Source: Actinoallomurus spadix (GTDB lineage Bacteria; Actinomycetota; Actinomycetes; Streptosporangiales; Streptosporangiaceae). From it: 64,000 bases of DNA. A program made the position numbers and the translations under genes. The stretch is from the NCBI RefSeq assembly GCF_024055725.1, contig NZ_JAMXMX010000012.1, forward strand, positions 62,001 through 126,000, read 5' to 3'. Below the pieces are notes generated by a model. That model was given only the letters and a program-made list of their open reading frames with translations. It ran no database searches and was not told the origin of the DNA. This document shows, in pieces, positions 43,746 to 53,097 of the stretch (position 1 is the first letter of the stretch; the number at the start of each line of letters is the position of its first letter).

Positions 43746-45614
43746 TCAGCGCGGGGCGACCGGCAGGTGCAGGGCGCTCACGCCGGTCCGCACGGTCAGC
43801 CTCGTGCCGGCCGGATAACGCAGCGTGTAGTCGTAGTCGGTGGACAGCAGGACGACACCCAGCCGGTGACCGGCCTTGAAGACGTAGTCGTTCGGCTGGA
43901 GGTCCCAGGTGAAGTCGTACGTCCTCCCGGCCTTGACCGGCTCGGTGCGGGCAGGGTCGTGCCGGTTGCGGGCGTCCAGCCAGCCACGGGTCACGATCTT
44001 GAACGGCTTGGTCTCCGTGACGTGCGCGGTCCGGGTGGTGCAGCCGTCGTCGCCCGGCACCCCCTGGCCGTAGCAGACCTGTTCGCCGGTGCTCGCCACC
44101 GCGCCGGTCGGCCGGGTGTCGGTGCCGTAGTCGACCAGCAGCGCGGTGAGGTACGGCGAACGGCCGTCGAGGGAGGCGCGCAGCGAGATGCGCGGCGTGC
44201 CGCCCATCCGCACCGGCTCGGTGAGCTCAGGCGTGAGGTAGGCGAGCCGGTTCAGGTCCGCGGTCGCCGGGTCGGCCGCGAGCTCCTCGGCCGTCCGGGT
44301 GCGGCCCGCGTCGACCATCGACTGCGCCGCGCCGCGCCGTCCCTTCGTGGCCAGGTCGCCGGAGGCGTTCAGGTGCAGGTCGACGGTGCGAGTGCCGGGT
44401 TCCGGCCAGTCCGCGTGCTGCTCCCACCGCCCGGGCGCCCGTTCGATGTCGACGCGCGGCTCCCGCATGATGCCGTTGTCGATCCCGTATAGCCAGTGGT
44501 CGAACCAGTGGTGCGTCTGGCGCAGCCACTCCTCGACCCGCCAGCGGAACGGCGTGTTGTGGTTCGCCTGGTGCAGCCACAGCTTCCGGGGCACGCCGGC
44601 GCGGGCGAGCGCGTTCCACCACTGCACCGACTGCTTGGTCTTGACGTTCCAGTCGTTGAGGCCGTGCACGACGAACACGGCGGCGCGCACCTTCCGGGCG
44701 TCCTGGACGTAGTTCCGCTCGTCCCAGAACCGGCTGTAGTCGCCGGTGTCGCGGTCCTGCCTCGCCTCGATGTCGGCGATGACCTTCTTGCAGATCTCCT
44801 GGTCGGCTCGCGTGTAGACGTACTTGGCCAGGACGTCGAGGTCCTCGCCCTGGAAGCCGCCGGGCGCGAGCACCCCGCCGTTGGCGCGGTAGTAGTCGTA
44901 CCAGGAGGAGATGCCGGCGATCGGCACGATCGCCTTGAGCCCCGGCACGCCGGTGGCGGCCGCCATGTTCGGCAGTGTCCCGTCGTAGGACTGGCCGATC
45001 ATGCCGACCTTCCCGGTCGACCAGGTCGCCTTGACGGGCGTGCCGTCGGGGGCCCAGCCGCGGGCCCGGCCGGTCAGCCAGTCGACGGCGGCGCGGGCAC
45101 CGGCCTGCTCGTTGCGCGCGCCGGACGTCGGGCAGCCGGTCGAGCCGCCGGTGCCCAGGCTGTCGAGGTCGGCGACGGCGTAGCCGCGCGGCAGGAAGTA
45201 GTTGTCGTAGTAGCCGGGAAAGGCGCCGGCGAGGACGCCGGCCGACCGGTTCTTCCGCAGTCCGCGGGCGCTCAGGCCGTCGATGTCGACGTCGTGGTTC
45301 GGGACGTCGTTGCCGCCGGCCCAGTACGGGCTGGGCTCGACGATGGTCGGGACCTTGAGACCCTGGTCGGTCTCCTTGGGGCGCATGATCCGCATCTGCA
45401 CCCGGTCCCGGACGCCGTCGTGGTCGCTGTCGACCGGGACCTCGATGTTCACCGTCTGGGTGACGGCGTCGGCGCGGGAGAACACCGGCTGGGTCTCGCC
45501 GCCGGACACGGTGACGTGGGGGGACGGTGCGGCGTGGGCCGGTCCCGCCGTGACGGCGGGCGCGGCCGCGATGGCGCTGATCGCGAGGATCACGCCGAGC
45601 GTGCGTTGTCGCAT
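43746..45614 (-). CDS. secreted S15/CocE-family Xaa-Pro dipeptidyl-peptidase-like hydrolase
   Basis: A 622-residue protein. A Sec signal peptide (MRQRTLGVILAISAIAAAPAV, cleavage near AHA-AP) precedes an alpha/beta hydrolase domain with GQSYDG, an Asp region near HGLNDWNV and His in HQANHNT. The C-terminal jelly-roll domain (LHLNASGD to the end) is the PepX_C type. An early Asp-rich DSDHDGVRD segment may bind calcium. It should act outside the cell on peptides or esters. GGAG lies upstream of the chosen ATG; a longer start exists but would bury the signal peptide. Confidence 0.92.
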   Translation of the reverse strand: MRQRTLGVILAISAIAAAPAVTAGPAHAAPSPHVTVSGGETQPVFSRADAVTQTVNIEVPVDSDHDGVRDRVQMRIMRPKETDQGLKVPTIVEPSPYWAGGNDVPNHDVDIDGLSARGLRKNRSAGVLAGAFPGYYDNYFLPRGYAVADLDSLGTGGSTGCPTSGARNEQAGARAAVDWLTGRARGWAPDGTPVKATWSTGKVGMIGQSYDGTLPNMAAATGVPGLKAIVPIAGISSWYDYYRANGGVLAPGGFQGEDLDVLAKYVYTRADQEICKKVIADIEARQDRDTGDYSRFWDERNYVQDARKVRAAVFVVHGLNDWNVKTKQSVQWWNALARAGVPRKLWLHQANHNTPFRWRVEEWLRQTHHWFDHWLYGIDNGIMREPRVDIERAPGRWEQHADWPEPGTRTVDLHLNASGDLATKGRRGAAQSMVDAGRTRTAEELAADPATADLNRLAYLTPELTEPVRMGGTPRISLRASLDGRSPYLTALLVDYGTDTRPTGAVASTGEQVCYGQGVPGDDGCTTRTAHVTETKPFKIVTRGWLDARNRHDPARTEPVKAGRTYDFTWDLQPNDYVFKAGHRLGVVLLSTDYDYTLRYPAGTRLTVRTGVSALHLPVAPR

Positions 45615-45886
45615 GGGGGCTCCGTAGGGGGGCGATCGGGGCTCTGACATTCCACGCAAGATCGACATCTGGCACAAGCCCCTTTGGAAGAGGACTAGGT
45701 AGGACTAGGACTCCGGGCCGGGGCGGGCTCGGCCGGACGGCGGATGGCGGAGACCCGTGCGGATGGCGCAGGCTGGGAACGACGGCGAGCGACGAACCGG
45801 GACCTCGAAGGAATCAACCAACGATCCGGTACGTTCTTGCCGACGCGCTTACATGATTACGCCGATGAATCGTCGGGAGGACCGCC

Positions 45887-47827
45887 GTGGGGATGCCGGA
45901 CAACGGCTGGATGATGATGGCGTCGTTCCGCCGCGACAGGTCGGTGGTCAAGGAGAGACTCAAGGCCGGCACGGTGCGCCGCATCGCCGGCTACGCCCGC
46001 CCGTACGTCCGGGAGCTGGTGCTCTTCCTGGCGCTGAACGCCGTGGCCGCCGTCATCGTCGTGGCCAACCCGCTGCTCCTGAAGAGCATCATCGATCGCG
46101 GGATCGTGCCGCACCGGACCGGGATCGTGATCACGCTGGCCTCCGCCGTGGCGGGCCTCGCCCTCGTGGAGGCGCTGATCGGGCTCGGCCAGCGGTGGTA
46201 CTCCGCGCGCATCGGCGAGGGGCTGATCTACGACCTGCGCACCCAGGTGTTCGACCACGTGCAGCGCATGCCGGTCGCCTTCTTCATGCGCGCCCAGACC
46301 GGCTCGCTGGTCAGCCGCCTCAACAGTGACGTCATCGGCGCGCAGCGCGCCCTGACCACCACCCTGTCCTCCGTCGTCTCCAACGTGATCAGCCTGATCC
46401 TCGTGCTCGTCACGATGTTCGTGCTGTCGTGGCAGGTCACGCTGGTCGCGCTGGTGCTGCTACCGATCTTCATCTTCCCGGCCAAGTGGGTGGGCCGGCG
46501 GCTGCAGAAGATCAGCCGGGAGCAGATGCAGCTCGACGCGGAGATGAGCTCGCTGATGACCGAGCGCTTCAACGTCGCCGGCGCGATGCTCGCCAAGCTC
46601 TACGGCCGCCCCGAGGAGGAGTCGGCGGGCTTCGCCGACCGGGCCCGGCGGGTGCGCGACATCGGGGTGACGTCCGCGATGTACGGGCGGGTCTTCTTCA
46701 CCGCGCTCACGCTGGTGGCGTCGCTGGCGACCGCCATGGTGTACGGCGTCGGCGGCTCGCTCGTCGTGGACGGGAGTTTCCAGCTCGGCACGCTCGTCGC
46801 GCTGGCGACGCTCCTCACCCGCATGTACGGCCCGCTGACCGCGCTGTCCAACGTGCACGTCGACGTGATGACCGCGCTGGTCAGCTTCGACCGTGTCTTC
46901 GAGGTCCTCGACCTGGCGCCGATGGTCGACGAGAAGCCCGGCGCCCGGCCCTTGCCGGAGCGCCCGGCCCCCGAGCCGGCCTCGCCCGGGGGCCCGGCCG
47001 ATCCCGACCTGTCCGGCGCGCCGGCGATCGAGTTCGACGACGTGGTCTTCAGCTATCCGGCGGCCGCCGAGGTCTCGCTGGCCTCCCTGGAGTCGATCGC
47101 GCGGACCGACACCGCGCCGAGCCGCGAGGTCCTGCACGGGGTGAGCTTCCGGGCGGCTCCGGGGACGATGACCGCTCTGGTCGGGCCCTCCGGCGCCGGC
47201 AAGACGACCATCACCCAACTCGTGTCCCGGCTGTACGACGTCACGGAGGGCGCCGTCCGCATCGGCGGGCAGGACGTACGGGACACGACCCTCGCCTCAC
47301 TGCGCGACACGGTCGGCGTCGTCACCCAGGACGCGCACCTGTTCCACGACTCGATCCGCGCCAACCTCGTGTACGCCCGGCCCGGGGCCACCGACGAGGA
47401 ACTGGCCGAGGCGCTCCGGGCCGCGCAGATCTGGGACCTCGTCGAGAGCATGCCCGACGGGCTCGACACCGTCGTCGGGGACCGGGGCTACCGGCTGTCC
47501 GGCGGTGAGAAACAGCGCCTGGCCATCGCCCGGCTGCTGCTCAAGGCCCCCTCGGTGGTCGTGCTCGACGAGGCGACCGCCCACCTGGATTCGGAGTCCG
47601 AGGCGGCGGTGCAGCGGGCGCTGCGCACGGCGCTGGCGGGACGCACGTCGATCGTCATCGCCCACCGGCTGTCGACGATCCGCGAGGCCGACCAGATCCT
47701 CGTGATCGACGACGGCCGCGTCGCCGAGCGGGGCCGGCACGACGAACTCCTCGCCCACGACGGGCTGTACAGCGAGCTGTACCACACGCAGTTCGCCCGG
47801 CAGGACGTGCCCGACGCGGTGCGCTGA
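45887..47827 (+). CDS. ABC exporter, fused membrane and ATPase domains
   Basis: A 646-residue half-transporter. Six membrane helices (about residues 40-330) and, after a Pro-rich linker of about 40 residues, an ATPase domain with Walker A GPSGAGKTT, signature LSGGEKQRLA, Walker B VVVLDEAT and IAHRLSTI. The arrangement is that of the MsbA/LmrA type; it should work as a dimer exporting lipids or drugs. GTG start with GGGAGG six bases upstream. Confidence 0.95.
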   Translation: MGMPDNGWMMMASFRRDRSVVKERLKAGTVRRIAGYARPYVRELVLFLALNAVAAVIVVANPLLLKSIIDRGIVPHRTGIVITLASAVAGLALVEALIGLGQRWYSARIGEGLIYDLRTQVFDHVQRMPVAFFMRAQTGSLVSRLNSDVIGAQRALTTTLSSVVSNVISLILVLVTMFVLSWQVTLVALVLLPIFIFPAKWVGRRLQKISREQMQLDAEMSSLMTERFNVAGAMLAKLYGRPEEESAGFADRARRVRDIGVTSAMYGRVFFTALTLVASLATAMVYGVGGSLVVDGSFQLGTLVALATLLTRMYGPLTALSNVHVDVMTALVSFDRVFEVLDLAPMVDEKPGARPLPERPAPEPASPGGPADPDLSGAPAIEFDDVVFSYPAAAEVSLASLESIARTDTAPSREVLHGVSFRAAPGTMTALVGPSGAGKTTITQLVSRLYDVTEGAVRIGGQDVRDTTLASLRDTVGVVTQDAHLFHDSIRANLVYARPGATDEELAEALRAAQIWDLVESMPDGLDTVVGDRGYRLSGGEKQRLAIARLLLKAPSVVVLDEATAHLDSESEAAVQRALRTALAGRTSIVIAHRLSTIREADQILVIDDGRVAERGRHDELLAHDGLYSELYHTQFARQDVPDAVR

Positions 47828-47872
47828 GGGCTTCGGACGGCCGGCGCGGCCCTCGGGGCGAGCCGCTCCGGT

Positions 47873-47889
47873 CCGCCCCGCCGGGGCGG
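47873..47889. terminator. hairpin after the ABC exporter
   Basis: CCGCCCC-GCC-GGGGCGG, 45 bases after the stop. Confidence 0.5.
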
Positions 47890-48055
47890 CCGCGGGTCCT
47901 GCCGGAGCAGGGCGGGCCGATGATGGGCAGGGAGGTGCGGCATCACCTGCACCGCGACCGTCCAGGCCGCGCCGGTCCTCTGTCCGGTTCCGCGTACTAC
48001 GGCCGTTCGCGGGTAGACGGACACATCATCCGTCCACGAAGGAAGGGAACGGTCG

Positions 48056-48238
48056 ATGGCGACGCCGGGTGACCGCGCCCGTACCCACATTCCGCCGCCG
48101 CGTGAGATCTGGCCGAGCAGCGAGCTGGTCCGGGAGGTCGGCCGGCTCGTCGCCGAGGGACTCGAACGCCCGGCGTCCCACGCCCGAGGGCGGGACCCCG
48201 AGAACCCCGCCGCGGAGCAGGACCCCGACCGCCCGTGA
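48056..48238 (+). CDS. 60-residue hypothetical protein
   Basis: ATG with an AAGGAAGGG ribosome binding site. The protein is polar with one amphipathic helix (SSELVREVGRLVAEGLE) and Pro-rich ends. No signal peptide or membrane helix. I do not recognise it; the ribosome binding site is the main support. Confidence 0.55.
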   Translation: MATPGDRARTHIPPPREIWPSSELVREVGRLVAEGLERPASHARGRDPENPAAEQDPDRP

Positions 48239-48365
48239 CCTCCGATGCCCGCGACTTCGTGGTGGCTGAATCGGGCGCAATGGACCTTTTGCTATTTGTG
48301 GCGACTTGCCGTTGCTCGGTCAGCGCAGAGGAATGACCTGGTGAGGAGCCGGGTAGATCCACCGC

Positions 48366-48893
48366 GTGAGCGTTGCGTATACCAGGCGAGTACCCTGGGT
48401 TACCGTCGTCGCGTTGATCGCCTGCGCGGGAGCACTGCTGCTCACCGGCGCGCGTACCGACGAGCGGACCGACCCGCCCGGACCCGACGTCCCGTCGGCG
48501 GCCCCGGACACGGGCGCCCCGGGCGCGGCGTACGCCGGCCGGTCCCGCGTCTTCGGGCTCGTCATGGCCGGTCCGAAGGCGGACACCGTGCTGTTCGCGC
48601 CGGCGCGCAAGGTCCAGCCCGGAGGACCGGAGACGGTCCGCCCGGCGGATGTGGGGCGCTATGTCCCGCTGCGGCTGGCGCCCGGTGCGGTGATCCGGGC
48701 GTCCGCCCCGATCGCCAACGACGGCATCACCGACTGGGTGCGCGGGATCCGGCTCACACCGGAGGAGTTCCACGCGCTGATGGTCAGGCTGCAGACGCGG
48801 CTCCACCCCTTGCTGGACCGGGCGCACATGTTCGAGCTGTGGTTCGACGGCCGGGGCCGGATCACCCGGATGCAGCATTACTTCAGTCCCTGA
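48366..48893 (+). CDS. membrane-anchored hypothetical protein
   Basis: A 175-residue protein with one N-terminal membrane helix (WVTVVALIACAGALLL), a Pro/Asp/Thr-rich linker, then an extracytoplasmic domain of about 120 residues ending LWFDGRGRITRMQHYFSP. Family not recognised. GTG start with a weak ribosome binding site. It reads 26 bases before the lipoprotein gene and may share a transcript. Confidence 0.75.
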   Translation: MSVAYTRRVPWVTVVALIACAGALLLTGARTDERTDPPGPDVPSAAPDTGAPGAAYAGRSRVFGLVMAGPKADTVLFAPARKVQPGGPETVRPADVGRYVPLRLAPGAVIRASAPIANDGITDWVRGIRLTPEEFHALMVRLQTRLHPLLDRAHMFELWFDGRGRITRMQHYFSP

Positions 48894-48919
48894 GCGGGAC
48901 GCGAATCGGGGGAGACGAG

Positions 48920-49342
48920 ATGAGACGTTCGATCGTCATGGTGGGCGCGGTCTTAGGAGCCGCGGTGGCGGCGACCGGCTGCCGTCAGAGAATCGAGCCG
49001 GTGGACCGGGACGTGAACGTCTCCCACCACCAGACCGTCCACGCCGGTCTCGCCCAGCACGAGCTGACGCGCGAGGGGCGGCACCACCGGCGCTGGATGG
49101 CGGCGCTCAGGGCGAGGGCCACTCCCGTCCCGGCGCCGGCGCCCGCTCGCGGGGAACGGCGGCCGCCGGTGCGCGTCCCCAACGGATGCGCCACCAGCCA
49201 CGAGCCCGGCCACGGCGTCGTCGTGCGCTGCGTGCGCGGCTCCGGAGACGACATCGACCGCACGCACGAGGCGTTCCTGAGCGGGAGCGATCCCGGCGAC
49301 GGGGACGGAGGCGACGGGGACGACGGGGAGGACGAGGACTGA
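48920..49342 (+). CDS. putative lipoprotein with acidic tail
   Basis: A 140-residue protein with a lipobox (VAATGC, Cys near residue 21) after a short signal. A basic, His-rich middle (HHQTVHAG, REGRHHRRW), two later Cys that could form a disulfide, and a C-terminal run of Asp/Gly. The tail could bind calcium; this is inference. GGGGGAGA ribosome binding site. Confidence 0.75.
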   Translation: MRRSIVMVGAVLGAAVAATGCRQRIEPVDRDVNVSHHQTVHAGLAQHELTREGRHHRRWMAALRARATPVPAPAPARGERRPPVRVPNGCATSHEPGHGVVVRCVRGSGDDIDRTHEAFLSGSDPGDGDGGDGDDGEDED

Positions 49343-49351
49343 GACGCGCGT

Positions 49352-49385
49352 CGGGCGTTCCGGGGCCGAGGTTCCCGAACGCCCG
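49352..49385. terminator. hairpin after the lipoprotein gene
   Basis: Nine-bp stem CGGGCGTTC/GAACGCCCG with a 16-base loop. Confidence 0.65.
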
Positions 49386-49517
49386 GCCCGCGCGGTGCCT
49401 TCCCGGGGCCGGACGCACGCCGCGGATCGGCGGGTTTCACCTGAGCGCATCCTCATCGCAACGCCGCCGTCGCGCGCTCGGGCCAGAGTGGGACGAGCGG
49501 CGGATCGTCATTGCGGA

Positions 49518-49655
49518 GTGAGTGCGATGGTGAGGAACAGGCGCGGGATGCGGCGGATCACGGCGCTCCTGGTCGGGTGCGGTGCGGCCGGACTGGCGAT
49601 CGGCTGGCGCTACGCCGAACGCGGGAGTCCGGCGCGGGCTATACCCGATCGCTGA
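49518..49655 (+). CDS. 45-residue possible small membrane protein
   Basis: Basic N terminus (MVRNRRGMRR), one hydrophobic helix (ITALLVGCGAAGLAIGW) and a short tail. GTG start with GGAG-like sequence close by; an ATG follows three codons later. It overlaps the convergent sulfotransferase by 17 bases, which weakens the case. Confidence 0.4.
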   Translation: MSAMVRNRRGMRRITALLVGCGAAGLAIGWRYAERGSPARAIPDR

Positions 49656-50550
49656 GCCGGTAGCCGAGACGGCCGAGCTCGGCTCCGGCGATCTTCTCCA
49701 CCTGGGTCACCTGCTTGGGCGTCAGATCCTCCTGCCACCGGCCGACGCCTCCGTCGTGGATGCCGTATAGCGCGGTGCGGGGTAGCCGCTGGCCGAGGTA
49801 GTCCGACAGCGCGGACACGACCTCGCGGGGCCGGGCGACGAGCTCCTCGTAGCGGATCGTGAGCAGCTGCTCCTCGGGCGTCTGCGCCCGGAGCCGGGCG
49901 CTGAGCCGGATCGACCCCCGCCAGCGCAGCGCGCACTTGACCGCGACCCCCGCCTGTGGCCAGCGGGCGCGCTCGGTGACGTCCTCGACCCCGAAGAAGG
50001 GATTCGGGAAGACCTCGTCGAGGTTGGCGAACCCGGGCCGGAACCACGCCAGGCAGCGCTCGTCGGTGAGCATCCCGGCCACGGCGTCCCGGCCGTCCCG
50101 GATGATCTGGATGAGCTGCGCGTCCGGGAAGGCGTCGAGGATCACGTCGGTGCTGTAGATCAGGTCCGGGGTCGCGTCGGCGAAGCGCTGGACGCCGCGC
50201 GGGTCCGCGCACGTGCCGTCGGCTCCGATCCGGCCCAGCTCGCGGCAGTCCGCCGGGCACTCGCCGCAGCCCTCGCGCGTGACCTGCCAGGTGTGGGCGT
50301 ACGCGTCGCGCAGGACCCGGGCCGCGCCCTGGCCGCGCTCCGTGGCGATCGAGGGACGCCGGGCGAAGGCGTACACCGTGCGGACGACGCCGGGGCGCCC
50401 CATCGTGATGTGGAACGCGGCCGAGCGTCTGAGAACGCGGGCGAGGAGGTCCGTCCCCGAGTGGGGCGCGCCCAGGATGAAGACCGGGCGGCGGACCTTG
50501 GTGCCGTTGACCACCAGGATGTGGGGGGACGTCGTGCGCATGGGTCCCAT
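49639..50550 (-). CDS. sulfotransferase family protein
   Basis: A 303-residue PAPS-dependent sulfotransferase-fold protein. The 5'-phosphosulfate loop is FILGAPHSGTDLLARVL and the 3'-phosphate site IIRDGRDAVAG. It has an insert with four Cys (GCGECPADCRELGRIGADGTC) that could bind zinc or form disulfides. The acceptor is unknown. The start is MGPMRTTS with GGGATGG upstream; a second ATG lies nine bases later. Confidence 0.88.
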   Translation of the reverse strand: MGPMRTTSPHILVVNGTKVRRPVFILGAPHSGTDLLARVLRRSAAFHITMGRPGVVRTVYAFARRPSIATERGQGAARVLRDAYAHTWQVTREGCGECPADCRELGRIGADGTCADPRGVQRFADATPDLIYSTDVILDAFPDAQLIQIIRDGRDAVAGMLTDERCLAWFRPGFANLDEVFPNPFFGVEDVTERARWPQAGVAVKCALRWRGSIRLSARLRAQTPEEQLLTIRYEELVARPREVVSALSDYLGQRLPRTALYGIHDGGVGRWQEDLTPKQVTQVEKIAGAELGRLGYRLSDRV

Positions 50551-50709
50551 CAGTCTGCCATCCCGGTCAGGTCGACATCGCCCTGATCGCCGCTCATGGG
50601 GCCTCTCTCCGGATGCGTCGGCCGTGCCCACGACCGGTTGACGGACACATCGGATGGTAATGCCAGGAACCCGAATCTTGCCGTAGGAGCGTGTCCGAAA
50701 CACGGAGTT

Positions 50710-51819
50710 TCAACCGGAGCCGCGGCGCAGGTTCGCGACCCGGGCCCGCGCCGCGTCGAAGCCACGCCGGTCCAGCCGCCCGGTCCGCAGGGCCTCGGCG
50801 AGACCGGAGACCACCGCCTGCCCGTCGCTCACCCGTTGAGAGCAGACGAGGATGAGGTCCATCCCGGCCCGCGCGGCCGCGACGGCCCGCTCCGGATACG
50901 TGCCGAACCCCTCCAGCCCTCCCGCGTTGATCGCGTCGCTCACGGTCACGCCCCGGAAGCCGAGGCGGCCGCGGAGGTCCTCGAACACGACCGGGGACAG
51001 GCCCGCCGGCCGCGCCGGATCCAGCGCCGGATAGACGGCCCAGGACGGCATCACGAGCCGGACCCCGGCCGCGATCGCCGGGACGTACGGCGGCTCGTCG
51101 ACGCTCCGCAGCGCCGAACGTGAGACGTGCAGCGTCACCGGGCGAAGGTCGGTGTTCTCATCCCGTCCGGCCGCGCCCAGCCCGGGGAAGTGCTTGACGG
51201 TCGCCGCGACCCCGGCCCGCTGCTGCGCCGTGACGAACGCGGCGCCCAGCCGGCCGCACACGGCCGGATCCGTGCTGTACGAGCGCCTCAGCCGGTCGGC
51301 GAAGTCGCCCTCCGCCCGATGGACGTCCAGGACCGGCGCGAGGTTGACGTTCAGCCCGGCGCCCGCGAGCAGCCGCCCGGCCTCGGTGCCGGCCCGGGCC
51401 GCCGCCCCGACGGGATCGGGCGCCTGACCGATCTCCTTCTGCGACTCGTCCGGACCGCCCGGCAGCCGCCGGACGCGGCCGCCCTCCTGATCGGTCATCA
51501 GCAGCAGCGGAGCCGTCACGGGCCCCTCTCTCCGCGCGGCCTCCAGCCGCCGCGTCACCGCGGCGATCTGGTCCAGGCCGGAGACGTTGTCCGCGAAGAA
51601 GATCACGCCCGCCGTGGTACCGGCCTTGATCTGCGCCAGCAGCGCGGGCGGCACGGCCGTCCCGGAGTAGGAGAAGATCACGCGCTGCCCGGCCTGCTGT
51701 TCTGGCGTCAGGCCGGCCGGTGAGCGCAGCACGGCGGCGGGCACCGGCGCGAGCGCCGCGATGGTCAGGCCGGCGCGGATGGCCTCCCGCCGGGTCGGTG
51801 GCAGGCTCCGGTATCCCAT
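50710..51819 (-). CDS. glycoside hydrolase family 3, beta-N-acetylhexosaminidase-like
   Basis: A 369-residue single-domain GH3 protein. A Tat-like signal (TRREAIRAGLTIAALAPVPAA) is followed by LLMTDQEGGRVRRLPG, the KHFPGLG motif of NagZ-type enzymes, and the nucleophile Asp in VTVSDAINAGGL. NagZ-type enzymes remove N-acetylglucosamine from peptidoglycan fragments; a Tat-exported form would act outside. Ribosome binding site GGGGGGA. Confidence 0.9.
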   Translation of the reverse strand: MGYRSLPPTRREAIRAGLTIAALAPVPAAVLRSPAGLTPEQQAGQRVIFSYSGTAVPPALLAQIKAGTTAGVIFFADNVSGLDQIAAVTRRLEAARREGPVTAPLLLMTDQEGGRVRRLPGGPDESQKEIGQAPDPVGAAARAGTEAGRLLAGAGLNVNLAPVLDVHRAEGDFADRLRRSYSTDPAVCGRLGAAFVTAQQRAGVAATVKHFPGLGAAGRDENTDLRPVTLHVSRSALRSVDEPPYVPAIAAGVRLVMPSWAVYPALDPARPAGLSPVVFEDLRGRLGFRGVTVSDAINAGGLEGFGTYPERAVAAARAGMDLILVCSQRVSDGQAVVSGLAEALRTGRLDRRGFDAARARVANLRRGSG

Positions 51820-51937
51820 CAGGTCCCCCCGTCGGAGGCTCGCCTCCCCGTTCGGGCGGGCGGTCGTGCGGCCGTCCGCCGCCCGCCCGCCCGCGGGCTC
51901 CTCCTCCGATTGTGGAACGCCGCCGCGCCGAGGACCG

Positions 51938-52024
51938 GACCGGGGCCGGTGAAGACGACCGGGCCGGTCGAAACGACCATGTCGGTGAAGACGACCGGGC
52001 CGGTGGAGACGACCGGGCCGGCTC
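51938..52024. repeat. 18-nt tandem repeat, about 4.5 copies
   Basis: ACCGGGCCGGTGAAGACG with point changes, lying in the spacer and ending at the SDR stop codon. Confidence 0.9.
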
Positions 52025-52778
52025 ACCCGCCCATGATGTCGTCGGTCATCCACTGGTTGCCCGCCAGCAGCCCGCCGTCCACGGGCAGCGTCGCGCCGCT
52101 GATCCACGCGGCCTCGTCCGAGGCGAGGAAGAGCACGGCGGCGGCGACGTCGTCCGGAGTGCCGACCCGGCGCAGCGGATACCAGCCGGCGACACGGTCG
52201 AGGACGCCCGGGCTGTGGCGTTCACGCTCGTCCCAGGCGTTCGTGCGGATCGTGCCCGGCGCGACCGCGTTGCAGCGGATCCCGGCCGGGCCGTAGCGCG
52301 CCGCGACGCTGCGGGTGAGGCTGAGGACACCCGCCTTGGCCGCGCTGTAGGCCTCGTTCCCGAGATGGGTGATCCCGTTGACCGAGGCGACGTTGACGAT
52401 GGCGCCGCCGCCCCGCCGCAGCATCGCCGGCAGGACGGCCTGGGTGCACAGGAACGTTCCCTTCAGGCACAGGTTCACGTCACGGTCCCAGGCGTCCTCG
52501 GGCAGCGTCTCGAACGCGGCGTCGGTCGCGCCGCCCGCGTTGTTGACCAGGACGTCGACGGACAGGTCCGCCAGCGCCGCCCGTACGCTCTCCCGGTCGG
52601 TGACGTCGACGGCGACCGGGAGAGCGCCGGGGACCTCGCCGGCCGTGCGCCCGGCGCTCGCGGCGTCCACGTCGGCGACGACGACCCGCGCGCCCTCCGC
52701 GCCGAAGCGCAGGGCGATCGCCCGACCGATCCCGGCGCCGCCGCCGGTCACCACCACCGAACGTCCTGAGAATCGCAT
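52023..52778 (-). CDS. short-chain dehydrogenase/reductase
   Basis: A 251-residue SDR. Cofactor loop TGGGAGIGRAI, DVTD, NNAGG and Ser-Tyr-Lys in NVASVNGITHLGNEAYSAAK; the C terminus has PVDGGLLA. It resembles FabG/gluconate dehydrogenase-type enzymes; substrate unknown. The start is MRFSGRSV with GGGGA upstream; a start 15 codons earlier is possible. Confidence 0.92.
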   Translation of the reverse strand: MRFSGRSVVVTGGGAGIGRAIALRFGAEGARVVVADVDAASAGRTAGEVPGALPVAVDVTDRESVRAALADLSVDVLVNNAGGATDAAFETLPEDAWDRDVNLCLKGTFLCTQAVLPAMLRRGGGAIVNVASVNGITHLGNEAYSAAKAGVLSLTRSVAARYGPAGIRCNAVAPGTIRTNAWDERERHSPGVLDRVAGWYPLRRVGTPDDVAAAVLFLASDEAAWISGATLPVDGGLLAGNQWMTDDIMGG

Positions 52779-53097
52779 TCCCCGATGATGCATCACCGGC
52801 ACATCCCCCCGGCCGAGCAGGTCAGCGGCCCGGAAGGAGGCCGGCGGCACCGCCTGGCCCCGGCCCTCTCGGACCGGGCCCGCCGGGGAGTGACCGGCGG
52901 GTTCCGAATCGTTAGGAAGACGGCGAACACCGTATGATCGCCTTGCCGCGTGATCCGCGAGCCGATCGGGGACGTTCTGACCGCAGAGTGTCAGGGGTGA
53001 GCTGACAACGCGGGCTCGGTCGCGCGACACCCGACCTCTTCCGCTGCGGGGGTTGTTGGTGCCATGCTCTGACGCAGCACATAACAAGGAGGGGCGG
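52779..53097. other. divergent intergenic region, about 320 bp
   Basis: No gene seen. It holds a six-base perfect dyad TGTCAG-N7-CTGACA (52989-53007), and AAGGAGGGG just before the next ATG. Promoters for both divergent genes should lie here, but I cannot place them with confidence. Confidence 0.6.

Noticed and set aside
43746-45677. Longer start for the S15 peptidase (MCQMSILRGMSE)
   Set aside because: It would place about 20 extra residues before a well-formed Sec signal peptide.
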